This document shows, in pieces, positions 16,529 to 24,367 of a stretch of DNA of 64,000 nt. The notes under the pieces were generated by a model, which worked only from the letters and a program-made list of their open reading frames with translations, had not been told where the DNA came from and did no database searches. The position numbers and the translations under genes were made by a program. The stretch is taken from contig JADKKF010000004.1 of the NCBI GenBank assembly GCA_016720635.1, forward strand, positions 1 through 64,000. The letters run 5' to 3'. Position 1 is the stretch's first letter; every line of letters starts with the position of its first letter. This DNA is from Saprospiraceae bacterium (GTDB lineage Bacteria; Bacteroidota; Bacteroidia; Chitinophagales; Saprospiraceae).

Positions 16529-17033
16529 AGTAACTACAATCAAAAGAGAGATTGTCGTCAATCAACCAAAAGAAAAGGTCTGGAAGGCATTGGCCGATTT
16601 TGGTAAAATTTGTCATGGACATCCAGCAGTGAGCAAATCATTCATCACTTCGGCACAAAAAGAAGGCGTTGGTGCTACTAGACACTGTGACTTTACTATG
16701 ATGGGTGCCAGTGCTGAAGAAAAAGTAACTGAGTGGAATGAAGGTAAAAACATAAAAATCGAGGTTTATGAGCTTAATAAAATGCCTGGAATCGATACTA
16801 TGGCCTTGGATCTAGCCATCAAGGAACACGGAAACAACACAGTACTTTCTAGTACCATGGTTTATACTATGAAAAACGTTTTTTTTGATATCATGAATAG
16901 CATGATTATGAAAAACATGAATGCCAAATTATTAGACGGTATTATGGCTGGGCACAAATTGTATATTGAAACGGGAACTATTGTGAATGAAAAAACTAAA
17001 TTGGATTTATCTCAAGTAAAAATAGTGGAATAA
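16521..17033 (+). CDS. SRPBCC family protein (polyketide cyclase/START-like)
   Basis: 170 residues. The opening EIVVNQPKEKVWKALADFGKICHGHP is the standard SRPBCC start (strand, V/W-x-x-L, then helix), followed by GVGATRHC and a long C-terminal helix near residues 113-160. These proteins bind hydrophobic ligands in a helix-grip cavity; no catalytic residue is evident. No signal peptide, in contrast with the paralogue at 17125, so this one is cytosolic. It overlaps the TetR gene and is probably induced with it. Confidence 0.85.
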   Translation: MGKVTTIKREIVVNQPKEKVWKALADFGKICHGHPAVSKSFITSAQKEGVGATRHCDFTMMGASAEEKVTEWNEGKNIKIEVYELNKMPGIDTMALDLAIKEHGNNTVLSSTMVYTMKNVFFDIMNSMIMKNMNAKLLDGIMAGHKLYIETGTIVNEKTKLDLSQVKIVE

Positions 17034-17124
17034 TAATTATCGGAAAGCCCAAAGTTCATAATATTCAAATAAAAGCAATTTAGCCAAACTAAATTTTATT
17101 ATTATTTAAAACAGTCAACATAAA

Positions 17125-17739
17125 ATGAAAAAAATTATTTTAATCCTAATTGGTATTTGTACTTTTAATTCAATATTTGCTCAACCTGCAAAATTAGGTC
17201 GTAGTGCTACAGAAATCACAATGGAAGTTGAGATCAACCAACCCCTCGAAGTCGTTTGGCAAAATTTCAAAGACATAGGTGGTATCTACAAAAATAGCCC
17301 TACGGTTGATACTTCGTATATCATTTCAAATATCAAAGAAGGTGTTGGGGCTAAACGATACATGGTAATGTCTAAAATGTTCAAAGGAGCCATATTAGAG
17401 GAAGAAAACATTATATGGGATGAAATGGCTCATTACCAAAAATTCAATGCGTACAAAATACAAAATGTTAAAGGAATCCAAACGATGGGTGGCGATTTCA
17501 GACTTACTGCTCAAGGAAATAAAACCATATTAACATCTACATTGAACTACTCAATGAAAAATAGAATGTACGGTATGATGAATGGTATTATGGGCCGCAA
17601 GAAATTTACAAAAACTTGGGCTTCAATCCTGGCAGGATACAAATTCCACTCTGAAACAGGTCAAAGAGTCACAGAAAAAACTGTTTTACCCATCAAGGAT
17701 GTCAAATTAATCGAAGTTAAAAAAAATCTAAATAAGTAA
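17125..17739 (+). CDS. Exported SRPBCC family protein
   Basis: 204 residues: a signal peptide (1-19, ...FNSIFAQP) then an SRPBCC fold (EVEINQPLEVVWQNFKDIGGIYKNSP, GVGAKRYM) clearly paralogous to the preceding cytosolic protein, including the NYSMKNRMYGMMNGIMG helix that matches YTMKNVFFDIMNSMI there. An exported/cytosolic pair of the same fold behind one promoter suggests ligand handling on both sides of the inner membrane. Ligand unknown. It lies 91 nt after its paralogue and 3 nt before the next gene. Confidence 0.8.
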   Translation: MKKIILILIGICTFNSIFAQPAKLGRSATEITMEVEINQPLEVVWQNFKDIGGIYKNSPTVDTSYIISNIKEGVGAKRYMVMSKMFKGAILEEENIIWDEMAHYQKFNAYKIQNVKGIQTMGGDFRLTAQGNKTILTSTLNYSMKNRMYGMMNGIMGRKKFTKTWASILAGYKFHSETGQRVTEKTVLPIKDVKLIEVKKNLNK

Positions 17740-17742
17740 CAA

Positions 17743-18051
17743 ATGACAGAAAACAAAACTTTCTTAATCGTGAATGCCATCCCAAATATGGATGATATGG
17801 CAAGTTTCCAATCTTATATATCTCAAATCATAGGTATATTCACCAAGTTTGGTGGCAGCGGAATGCAACGGTGGAAAACAACCGAGCAAATTATGGGACA
17901 AGGGGGTATAAAAGCCATCGCTGTAGTTGAATTTCCATCATCACAAGCTATAAAAGATATGTTGGCCAGTGAAGAATTCAATGCTCTAAACGATCTTCGC
18001 CGTAAAGCATACAAACAAGAGGTCGATCTGATGATTTGTGAAACGCTTTAG
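17743..18051 (+). CDS. DUF1330-like small protein
   Basis: 102 residues, no signal. The layout LIVNAIPNMDDMASFQSYISQI ... FGGSGMQRW ... IAVVEFPSSQAIKDMLASEEF matches the ferredoxin-like DUF1330 fold, in which a VVEFPS.(E/Q)A...W..SEEY block is characteristic. Function of the family is not known. It begins 3 nt after the exported SRPBCC gene and ends the TetR operon. Confidence 0.7.
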   Translation: MTENKTFLIVNAIPNMDDMASFQSYISQIIGIFTKFGGSGMQRWKTTEQIMGQGGIKAIAVVEFPSSQAIKDMLASEEFNALNDLRRKAYKQEVDLMICETL

Positions 18052-18181
18052 AAAATAGCCCATAAAGCAGTTTTGAACAATTTTTGATAATAATATAATC
18101 AATATTTATAAACAGCTTATAGTCAAAAGCAATTAGAAAAATCCCATAGTTATGCTCAAATCATTGGTAAATTTTCAATGG

Positions 18182-18196
18182 CTTGCAATATGCAAG
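18182..18196. repeat. CTTGCA-ATA-TGCAAG inverted repeat
   Basis: Perfect 6-bp arms with a 3-nt centre in the spacer after the TetR-SRPBCC operon. Related inverted repeats occur at 20676-20692 and 22999-23019. Confidence 0.45.
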
Positions 18197-18239
18197 TTTT
18201 ACCAAAATTACCAACAATGCAAACCTTCCCTTTTAATTC

Positions 18240-18273
18240 TTGAAAAGAATTAATACCTATTGTTGTACTTTTG
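18240..18273 (+). promoter_or_regulatory. Candidate promoter of the pore-loop membrane protein, with inverted repeat
   Basis: TTG (18240-18242) and TACTTTTG (18266-18273) are 23 nt apart, 50 nt before the ATG at 18323. AATTCTT-GAA-AAGAATT (18235-18251), a perfect inverted repeat, overlaps the -33 element and could be an operator. Confidence 0.45.
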
Positions 18274-18322
18274 TTGTAGTTAATTTCTTTCATCTTTAGA
18301 TTAATTTTTTAATCATAGAAAA

Positions 18323-18679
18323 ATGAAACTCGAACACCGAAAGCAACAAATAATCCCACTGCCGAAATTTTTAAAGCGTTTGGGCCACTATAGCCTATTC
18401 GCAGTCGGATTGATCTCGATTTCTCTACTATTCGGAACCATAGGATACCATTATTTATGCGCCATATCTTGGATAGATGCATTCCATATGACTAGCATGA
18501 TATTGACAGGGATGGGACCCGTATCAGAAATGAAAACTACAGAAGCAAAAATATTTTCTTCGTTCTTCGCACTATACAGTGGAGTTGCTTTTTTAAGTAT
18601 AACCGCCGTATTCTTCACGCCAATTATTCATCGGCTTTTGCATATTTTGCACGTTGAAGACACGGACGACGAGATATAA
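18323..18679 (+). CDS. Two-TM pore-loop protein with degenerate selectivity filter
   Basis: 118 residues, with membrane segments at about 23-45 and 76-100. Between them lies a pore-helix-like WIDAFHMTSMI followed by TGMGPVSEM (62-70). The layout is that of a two-TM potassium channel subunit, but the filter TxGYGD is replaced by T-G-M-G-P-V, so K+ selectivity is unlikely to be preserved. The normal filter is present in the 102-residue protein at 20934. It may form a non-selective or non-conducting pore. Single gene. Confidence 0.6.
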   Translation: MKLEHRKQQIIPLPKFLKRLGHYSLFAVGLISISLLFGTIGYHYLCAISWIDAFHMTSMILTGMGPVSEMKTTEAKIFSSFFALYSGVAFLSITAVFFTPIIHRLLHILHVEDTDDEI

Positions 18680-18758
18680 TCAGGTATATTTAATTGCTGT
18701 TATTCTGCAATTATTTTTAAAAAAAATGGTTGCATTTTTCGGCCTCATTAGAAATATT

Positions 18759-19085
18759 TTATACGGAATATTCTTCGCCCCATTTGTGCAAATCCTTTAT
18801 GATTGGAATTAATTTTTCGCATTTTTCAGTGAGGGTATATTCTACTGTAGGTGGAACTGTGGCAAAAACTTCCCTAATCACAATCCCATTGGCCTCCATG
18901 TTTTTTAGTTCTTTCACCAACATCCTAGTATTGATATGCAAAATATTCCTTTCCAATTCTTTGAACCTCATCTTACCATTTGACAATGTGTAGATTATAG
19001 GCATAGCCCATTTTCCACCCAAAATATCCAATACTTCTTTTAAAGAACACTTGGTAGTAGGGTTTGCTACTTTTTTATTCGCCAT
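18759..19085 (-). CDS. HxlR family transcriptional regulator
   Basis: 108 residues with a complete HxlR winged helix: C14 in TTKCSLKEVLDILGGKWAMPIIY, then MRFKELERNI, INTRMLVKELKNMEANGIV, and VPPTVEYTLTEKCEKLIPII. In YodB/HypR-type HxlR proteins a cysteine at the N-terminal helix senses quinones or other electrophiles; C14 is in the right place. It is divergent from the DoxX and Old Yellow Enzyme genes, which suits control of an electrophile or quinone detoxification unit. Confidence 0.9.
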   Translation of the reverse strand: MANKKVANPTTKCSLKEVLDILGGKWAMPIIYTLSNGKMRFKELERNILHINTRMLVKELKNMEANGIVIREVFATVPPTVEYTLTEKCEKLIPIIKDLHKWGEEYSV

Positions 19086-19128
19086 AAAAACTTCAATTTA
19101 AACAATGCTTTACTTAATGTTACTACTA

Positions 19129-19156
19129 TACATTTGAGTAACTACTTGCAAATGTA
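19129..19156. promoter_or_regulatory. 28-bp inverted repeat, candidate HxlR operator
   Basis: TACATTTG (19129-19136) and CAAATGTA (19149-19156) are perfect 8-bp arms around a 12-nt centre that itself contains AGTA-AC-TACT (19137-19146). AGTA/TACT half-sites are like those bound by YodB-type HxlR regulators. It overlaps both promoters of the divergent pair. Confidence 0.5.
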
Positions 19157-19176
19157 AAGCTATTGCCATACTTTTG
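19146..19176 (+). promoter_or_regulatory. Promoter of the DoxX / Old Yellow Enzyme genes
   Basis: TTG (19146-19148) and TACTTTTG (19169-19176) with a 20-nt spacer, 29 nt before the ATG at 19205. It lies face to face with the HxlR promoter on the other strand. Confidence 0.6.
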
Positions 19177-19180
19177 CAAA
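19149..19180 (-). promoter_or_regulatory. Promoter of the HxlR gene
   Basis: On the minus strand TTTG (19177-19180) and TACATTTG (19149-19156) are 20 nt apart. The two promoters overlap almost completely, so polymerase can use only one at a time. Confidence 0.55.
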
Positions 19181-19204
19181 TTATAAATTAAAAAAATATA
19201 TTGT

Positions 19205-19573
19205 ATGAATCTAAAAACAAAACAAATCGTAGAATGGATTTTGACAGGAATTGTCGCATTGGTATTTATCGGCAGCGGCTCGCTTAAACTATTTGGTGGG
19301 GAAGGTTCGGCCGAAATGGCAAAAGGTGTCGGTGGGGCTTCTAACCTAATTATTCTTGGGATTTTAGAATTGTTCATTGTCGTACTTTGGTTTATTCCTA
19401 GAACTGGAGTGGTAGGGTCACTTTTAGCAATAGCCTATATGGGTGGAGCGATTGCCGTTCATTTTACGAGCAATCAACCAGTTTTAGTTCCAATAATCAT
19501 CCAAATACTTATTTGGGCAGCAGCAGTGATAAGATTTCCAGAATTAGGATCGAGATTATTTAATAATAAATAA
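19205..19573 (+). CDS. DoxX-like membrane protein
   Basis: 122 residues with four hydrophobic segments. The first segment ends in VFIGSGSLKLFGG, the typical DoxX start (hydrophobic helix, then a small-residue turn and K), and later GVVGSLLAIAYMGGAIAVH is close to the DoxX-like family's third helix. Such proteins are found with redox and thiol-stress genes. It starts 12 nt before the Old Yellow Enzyme gene, which makes a two-gene operon divergent from HxlR. Confidence 0.85.
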   Translation: MNLKTKQIVEWILTGIVALVFIGSGSLKLFGGEGSAEMAKGVGGASNLIILGILELFIVVLWFIPRTGVVGSLLAIAYMGGAIAVHFTSNQPVLVPIIIQILIWAAAVIRFPELGSRLFNNK

Positions 19574-19585
19574 AAATGTACAAAA

Positions 19586-20665
19586 ATGAAATTATTAGAA
19601 GTAGGTCAGATTGGCAACCATCGTCTGCAAAATAAGATGGTTATGTCAGCGATGACAAGAAGCAGAGCCAATGTTCAGGGTGTTGTGAGTGACTTAACCG
19701 TTTTGTATTACACTCAAAGAGCGGGTGCAGGGTTGATATTAACTGAAGCGATAAACATTTCAAATGACGCGATAGGGAGTCCATTTACGCCTGGTATTTT
19801 TACCCAAGATCAAATAAATGCTTGGAAAAAAGTAACGACAGCCGTACACGAAAAGGGCTCATTAATATTTGCACAATTATGGCATACAGGGCGTGTCGGA
19901 CATTCGATCGATAGAAACGGAAAATTACCATTAGCTCCATCCGCAATTCCGATCGAAGGAAGCAAACATTTCACTTCACAAGGTCTCCAAGATTTCGAAA
20001 TCCCACAAGCGATGACCATTGAGGACATAAATCAAACCAAACTGGATTATAAACAAGCGGCATTGAATGCCATCGAAGCAGGCTTTGATGGTGTGGAATT
20101 GCATGGTGCCAACGGATATTTGCCCAATCAGTTTTTGGCAGAAAGTTCTAACCAAAGACAAGATAATTATGGTGGAAATATAGAAAATAACTGTAGATTC
20201 ATGTTGGAAGTCATGCAGACTTTGATTGATGCAATAAGCGGTGATCGAGTTGGAATAAAACTATCACCGTTTCAGCCATATGGCGGAATTGTTATCAAAG
20301 ATCCAGTTGCTACTTTCAAATATCTTATAGACGAACTAAATAAAATGGATTTTGCATTTGTCGAATTGATGAAAAAGAGTCCAATGTTTCCTGCCCCAGA
20401 GCACTATCCTAGCGATGATGAAATCGAGTTGTTTGGTAAAAATGTAAAAGCAGATCTTATAGCTAACTCAGCATTTACAAGGGAAACAGGTGAAAAAGAA
20501 CTAGAAAAAGGAATCGCGAAAGCCATCTCTTACGGTGTTCTGTTTTTGTCCAATCCCGATCTACCGAAGCGATTTGAATTGAATGCAGAAATGAATCAAC
20601 TAGACCCTAGTACTATGTTTGGAGGAGGTGAGAAAGGCTATATTGACTATCCATTCCTTTCATAA
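19586..20665 (+). CDS. Old Yellow Enzyme family alkene reductase
   Basis: 359 residues, normal length for the family. FMN-binding TIM-barrel marks are present: MSAMTRSRA (20-28), FAQLWHTGRVGH (95-106), and GVELHGANGYL (169-179) giving the substrate-binding pair H173/N176 and proton donor Y178. FLAESSNQRQDNYGG and the C-terminal FLSNPDLPKRF also fit NemA/XenA-like members. It reduces activated C=C bonds or nitro compounds with NAD(P)H. Control by the divergent HxlR regulator is inferred. Confidence 0.92.
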   Translation: MKLLEVGQIGNHRLQNKMVMSAMTRSRANVQGVVSDLTVLYYTQRAGAGLILTEAINISNDAIGSPFTPGIFTQDQINAWKKVTTAVHEKGSLIFAQLWHTGRVGHSIDRNGKLPLAPSAIPIEGSKHFTSQGLQDFEIPQAMTIEDINQTKLDYKQAALNAIEAGFDGVELHGANGYLPNQFLAESSNQRQDNYGGNIENNCRFMLEVMQTLIDAISGDRVGIKLSPFQPYGGIVIKDPVATFKYLIDELNKMDFAFVELMKKSPMFPAPEHYPSDDEIELFGKNVKADLIANSAFTRETGEKELEKGIAKAISYGVLFLSNPDLPKRFELNAEMNQLDPSTMFGGGEKGYIDYPFLS

Positions 20666-20675
20666 AATAAATACT

Positions 20676-20692
20676 ACTTGCTTTTTGCAAGT
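20676..20692. repeat. ACTTGC-TTTTT-GCAAGT inverted repeat
   Basis: Perfect 6-bp arms, 5-nt centre, 11 nt after the Old Yellow Enzyme stop. It could fold in RNA but lacks a terminal T run. Related to the repeats at 18182 and 22999. Confidence 0.45.
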
Positions 20693-20933
20693 TAGGATAT
20701 TTTTGGGGCTGTGTGTGATTGATATTTTAAAAATATCTTATTTAGATTAGACTTAAAAAATCTTCAGTCCCAAATTTTATTCTAAAATGATGCTAAATCA
20801 GCAACCACGCGTTGTATAAAATAGCTAATTATCTAAACCAGATGAAACAAAAAAATAGTATGAAAATTACTTCGCTTAGAATTTTAAATATGCTATATTT
20901 AAGCTAGTTTATTAAGACAAAACTTAGTTAAAT

Positions 20934-21242
20934 ATGCTCATCTTCAAGGCCATATTATCCTTTTTACAGGATAAAGAATATTTGGAATTGCTTTATACCA
21001 CTGCAATTGTTTTAGTTTTTGGAACCTTCGTTTTCCACTATTTAGAAGGTTGGCGCTGGCTTGATTCTTTATACTTTTGTGTAATAACCTTAACTACTAT
21101 AGGTTATGGGGATTTCACACCGCGAACTGATTTAGGCAAAATATTTAATATTTTTTATATCATCATTGGTCTAGGATTGATTCTGAGTTTTATCCAAACG
21201 ATCCGTGATCATTATATGAATATCAAGCAAAAGAACCAATAA
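20934..21242 (+). CDS. Two-TM potassium channel family protein
   Basis: 102 residues: membrane segments at about 17-38 and 70-90 flanking a pore loop WLDSLYFCVITL with the intact filter TTIGYGD (54-60). This is the minimal KcsA-like pore without any cytosolic gating domain beyond a short basic tail. It would form a tetramer in the inner membrane. Single gene. Confidence 0.9.
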   Translation: MLIFKAILSFLQDKEYLELLYTTAIVLVFGTFVFHYLEGWRWLDSLYFCVITLTTIGYGDFTPRTDLGKIFNIFYIIIGLGLILSFIQTIRDHYMNIKQKNQ

Positions 21243-21357
21243 ATAGCCTAACTTTCATTTTGCAATTTAATTAGCTAAGATTAAAATAAAAAGCTTTCAG
21301 CTGCAATTTCTTAATTTTAATTAAAATTTTATTTTCCATTATCTATTCAACCATTTC

Positions 21358-21390
21358 AGCATATTATATGCTCTATATTTTGTATTTTTG
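21358..21390 (+). promoter_or_regulatory. Palindrome and -7-like element before the AHSA1 gene
   Basis: AGCATAT-T-ATATGCT (21358-21372) is a perfect inverted repeat in the region where the -33 element would be; TATTTTTG (21383-21390) matches the -7 consensus, 25 nt before the ATG at 21415. An operator/promoter pair is possible. Confidence 0.4.
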
Positions 21391-21414
21391 TTTTGAAAAA
21401 TCAATTATACTGAA

Positions 21415-21861
21415 ATGAATAACAATTCCGTAGTTTTACATAGAGTCATCAAAGCCCCAATATCCAAAGTATTTAGAGCTTTTTCAGATTCAAGAGCGTT
21501 AAAAGCATGGATTCCGCCTTATGGGTTTTTATGTGAGATACAAGAGATGGATTTCAAAATTGGAGGGAGTTTTAAGATGTCATTCTTTAACTTTACAACA
21601 GAAAAGAGTCAATCTTTTGGAGGTAAATATTTGGATATCCAGCCAAATGAACTGTTGAAATATTCAGATACATTTGACGATCCAAATCTACCTGGGACTA
21701 TGACGACAACCATTTGGTTCAAAGAAGTCATTTGTGGAACGGATATTATTGTCACCCAAGAAGGAATACCACAAATCATCCCAATAGAGATGTGTTACTT
21801 GGGCTGGCAAGAATCGCTGGATAAATTAATAAAACTCGTTGAACCCAATATAGAAGATTAA
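21415..21861 (+). CDS. SRPBCC/AHSA1-like protein
   Basis: 148 residues. The start SVVLHRVIKAPISKVFRAFSDSRALKAWIPPYGF is the usual AHSA1/polyketide-cyclase opening (V-x-R-x-I-x-A-P-x-x-x-V-F..., then W), followed by FKIGGSFKMSF and a final helix with GWQESLDKLIKLVE. Ligand or partner unknown. It is 21 nt upstream of a VOC gene in the same orientation, a pairing common in small detoxification-type clusters. Confidence 0.85.
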   Translation: MNNNSVVLHRVIKAPISKVFRAFSDSRALKAWIPPYGFLCEIQEMDFKIGGSFKMSFFNFTTEKSQSFGGKYLDIQPNELLKYSDTFDDPNLPGTMTTTIWFKEVICGTDIIVTQEGIPQIIPIEMCYLGWQESLDKLIKLVEPNIED

Positions 21862-21882
21862 TCAATAAAAACAAAATATACT

Positions 21883-22326
21883 ATGGCAACAGTTAACGTT
21901 TATCTGACATTTAATGGCGATTGTGAAGCTGCATTTAATTTTTACAAATCGGTATTTGGAGGAGACTTCCCCTATATTGGGAAATTTAAAGATATGCCAC
22001 CCAGCGATGATAATTCGCAAACTATATCCGAATCTGATGCTGAAAAGATCATGCACGTAACCCTTCCAATTAGTAAAGAAACCTGTTTGATGGGCAGTGA
22101 TACAGCTGGAGAATGGTCCCCCAAATTAATTCAAGGGAATAATTACTCAGTTTCTATCAATACAGAAAGTAGAGAAGAAGCAGACAAATTATTCAATGGA
22201 TTATCCGCAGGTGGCCAAATAACTATGCCTTTGGCTAATACATTTTGGGGTGCTTATTTTGGAATGTTTATAGACAAATTTGGAATCAATTGGATGGTCA
22301 ATTTTGACGAAGCTCCACAAGCATAA
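21883..22326 (+). CDS. VOC family protein, PhnB-like
   Basis: 147 residues. VYLTFNGDCEAAFNFYKSVFGGDF is the hallmark of PhnB-like VOC proteins (also named 3-demethylubiquinone-9 3-methyltransferase-like, a misnomer), with KIMHVTLPI, LMGSD and the C-terminal FWGAYFGMFIDKFGINWMVNF. Metal-dependent VOC members use H/E ligands; here only one His (in MHV) is obvious, so catalysis is uncertain. Probably co-transcribed with the AHSA1-like gene. Confidence 0.85.
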   Translation: MATVNVYLTFNGDCEAAFNFYKSVFGGDFPYIGKFKDMPPSDDNSQTISESDAEKIMHVTLPISKETCLMGSDTAGEWSPKLIQGNNYSVSINTESREEADKLFNGLSAGGQITMPLANTFWGAYFGMFIDKFGINWMVNFDEAPQA

Positions 22327-22489
22327 TGTGAATACATGGAATTTTAATGTGGTTATTTCTTAAATAGTCGCAGTGATCAATATATTTTCAGAATTAAAAA
22401 TAATTCGAAGGTTATAATTTTGATACAATTACCGCATTTTTTAAATACAAAGGCCAATCTGCATTTTTTTATCAATTAAAAATAAAAAC

Positions 22490-22912
22490 ATGGAAATAAA
22501 CAAAAATGAAGATCCAAATAACAGGGATTCAACGCCAAAGGTCACGGGCATTGGGGGAATTTTCTTTTTTTCAGAAGATCCCAAAGAATTGAAAGATTGG
22601 TACACCAAGAATCTTGGGCTCGAGATCAATAACTGGGGAGGAGCCACCTTCGAATCTAGAAATTTGCACAATCCCAATGAAATAAATGGTCTCCAATGGA
22701 GCTTATTTAAGAAAGGAAGTGAATATTTCGCCCCTTCTACCAAAGAATTTATGATCAATTATCGGGTTCAAAATATAGAAGGTATGGTTGAAAAACTTAA
22801 AGAAAATGGAGTCAATGTTTTGGACAATATTACAGCCTATGAATATGGAAAATTTGTCCATATCCTAGACTCCGAAGGCAATAAAATCGAACTTTGGGAA
22901 CCAATTGAGTAA
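22490..22912 (+). CDS. VOC family (glyoxalase-like) protein
   Basis: 140 residues. GIGGIFFFSEDPKELKDWYTKNLGLEI is a normal VOC first half and FVHILDSEGNKIELWEP the second, with E137 (ELWEP) as the usual last metal ligand. It is followed by a strong terminator at 22948-22988. The gap of 163 nt from the preceding gene suggests its own promoter, which I could not find. Confidence 0.85.
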   Translation: MEINKNEDPNNRDSTPKVTGIGGIFFFSEDPKELKDWYTKNLGLEINNWGGATFESRNLHNPNEINGLQWSLFKKGSEYFAPSTKEFMINYRVQNIEGMVEKLKENGVNVLDNITAYEYGKFVHILDSEGNKIELWEPIE

Positions 22913-22947
22913 AATTTTTGGTTTATACAGTAAATAATTAATTAACT

Positions 22948-22994
22948 CCAAAGGTAGGATGTCATAAATCTTGGCATCCTGCCTCTGGGTTTTT
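22948..22994 (+). terminator. Terminator-like hairpin after the VOC gene
   Basis: GGTAGGATG (22953-22961) pairs with CATCCTGCC (22975-22983), and flanking CCA/TGG extend the stem; a GTTTTT tail follows. It lies 35 nt after the stop codon. Confidence 0.65.
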
Positions 22995-22998
22995 GGAC

Positions 22999-23019
22999 AA
23001 ACTTGCAAAACACAAGTTT
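22999..23019. repeat. AAACTTG-CAAAACA-CAAGTTT inverted repeat
   Basis: Perfect 7-bp arms with a 7-nt centre, just after the VOC terminator. Similar in core to 18182 and 20676. The rest of the 22995-23251 spacer shows only the repeat at 23110. Confidence 0.45.
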
Positions 23020-23109
23020 CAATTTTTTTCAATCCCACCCACGCCTATTTTCATTCCATCCAAAGTAAAACCGTGCATAAAGCCATGTGAAAGCAGCTAT
23101 GGCCATTCC

Positions 23110-23144
23110 ATCTCAAAGATTTTGAGATTAAATATTTACCTTTG
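23110..23144 (+). promoter_or_regulatory. Inverted repeat and -7-like element upstream of corA
   Basis: ATCTCAAA-GAT-TTTGAGAT (23110-23128) is a perfect inverted repeat with 8-bp arms; TACCTTTG (23137-23144) matches the -7 consensus. The -33 region overlaps the repeat. The start codon is 107 nt further on, leaving a long leader in which I recognise no riboswitch. Confidence 0.4.
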
Positions 23145-23251
23145 TGTATAAATATTTTCTAGAAGAAATTCAAAAGTTGTTTTTTAATTTTTTATAGGGA
23201 ATTGTGAGATTCAATATAAATAGATCGTACGCCTAAAAAAAATAGAACTAG

Positions 23252-24148
23252 ATGGGTAATATCGTTAAGAATACACAGAAGAAATTGCAATTCGACAATT
23301 TCATTTGGATAGATATTTGCCAACCTTACAAAGAGAGCCTTGACAAAATCGCTGAAGAATATGATTTGGATTATTTTCAAGTGAAGGACAGTTTAGAACA
23401 AGGGCACTTACCAAAATTTGAAAAACTCCCTCAATATAATTTTTTGATATTAAGGGCATTTACTTCAAATCTCAAACAAAATGCCACAACAATCAATGAA
23501 TTATCAAATAAAATTGCTTTTTTTTATAATAAGGAAAAATTGATAACGGTACATAGGAGCCCTTTTAAGTTTCTAGAGCTTGAAAAAAGTGAATGTACTG
23601 ATACTGAAGAAATCATCTTGTTTCTCATTCGCAAAATGCTGGACACTTACCAGCCACCTCTTGATGTTTTAGACAACAAAATAGCCCAAATAGAGAAAAT
23701 AATTTTTCTAAAAGACTATTCAAAAATATCATTGGAGGATTTATATTTCCTAAAAATACAAACTCGAATCACAAAAAAATTGCTCCAAATATTTCAACAT
23801 GTGGTGAACCAAATGGAGGTTGCAGATAATTATAAAACAGCCTTACAAGATGTAAAGGATAGGCTACTTAACCTTATTTTGAATTATGACGAGGTTATAG
23901 AAAATGCTAACAATCTTATGAATACTTATTTGTCCGTCAATGCTCAAAAAAGCAACGATGTGATGAAACTTTTGACTATTTTTTCGGCATTTTTTCTCCC
24001 ACTTACTTTTGTAGCGGGGATTTATGGTATGAACTTTGAATACATGCCAGAGCTCAAATGGCCCCATGGGTATTTTCTCTCACTCGGAGTTATGGCGGTG
24101 ATATGCTTGGTTATATTTTTTTGGTTTAAGCGCAAAAGGATATTGTGA
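23252..24148 (+). CDS. corA: CorA family Mg2+/Co2+ transporter
   Basis: 298 residues: a soluble N-terminal part with long helices, then two membrane segments at about 240-262 and 272-292. The filter motif GMN is present in GIYGMNFEYMP. CorA forms a pentamer that imports Mg2+ and related ions. The 107-nt leader from the -7-like element has no recognised Mg2+ riboswitch. Single gene. Confidence 0.9.
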   Translation: MGNIVKNTQKKLQFDNFIWIDICQPYKESLDKIAEEYDLDYFQVKDSLEQGHLPKFEKLPQYNFLILRAFTSNLKQNATTINELSNKIAFFYNKEKLITVHRSPFKFLELEKSECTDTEEIILFLIRKMLDTYQPPLDVLDNKIAQIEKIIFLKDYSKISLEDLYFLKIQTRITKKLLQIFQHVVNQMEVADNYKTALQDVKDRLLNLILNYDEVIENANNLMNTYLSVNAQKSNDVMKLLTIFSAFFLPLTFVAGIYGMNFEYMPELKWPHGYFLSLGVMAVICLVIFFWFKRKRIL

Positions 24149-24367
24149 TGAATCATCCCATTTTAATGCCTACTTAAATTGATTTTTCCAAAATAGAAAA
24201 AAGTGGAATTCATACGGGCCTGAAAGAATTTAGTCCGTTATATTTTTCATTTTATGGTTGTTTATATTATTTTTATTTTAAATTTCGTTCAAAATTGTAC
24301 CACCCTAAAGTAAAATCCTCCCAAGGAATCTTGATATATTCTCACCTGTTATGGTATTAATAATGTA

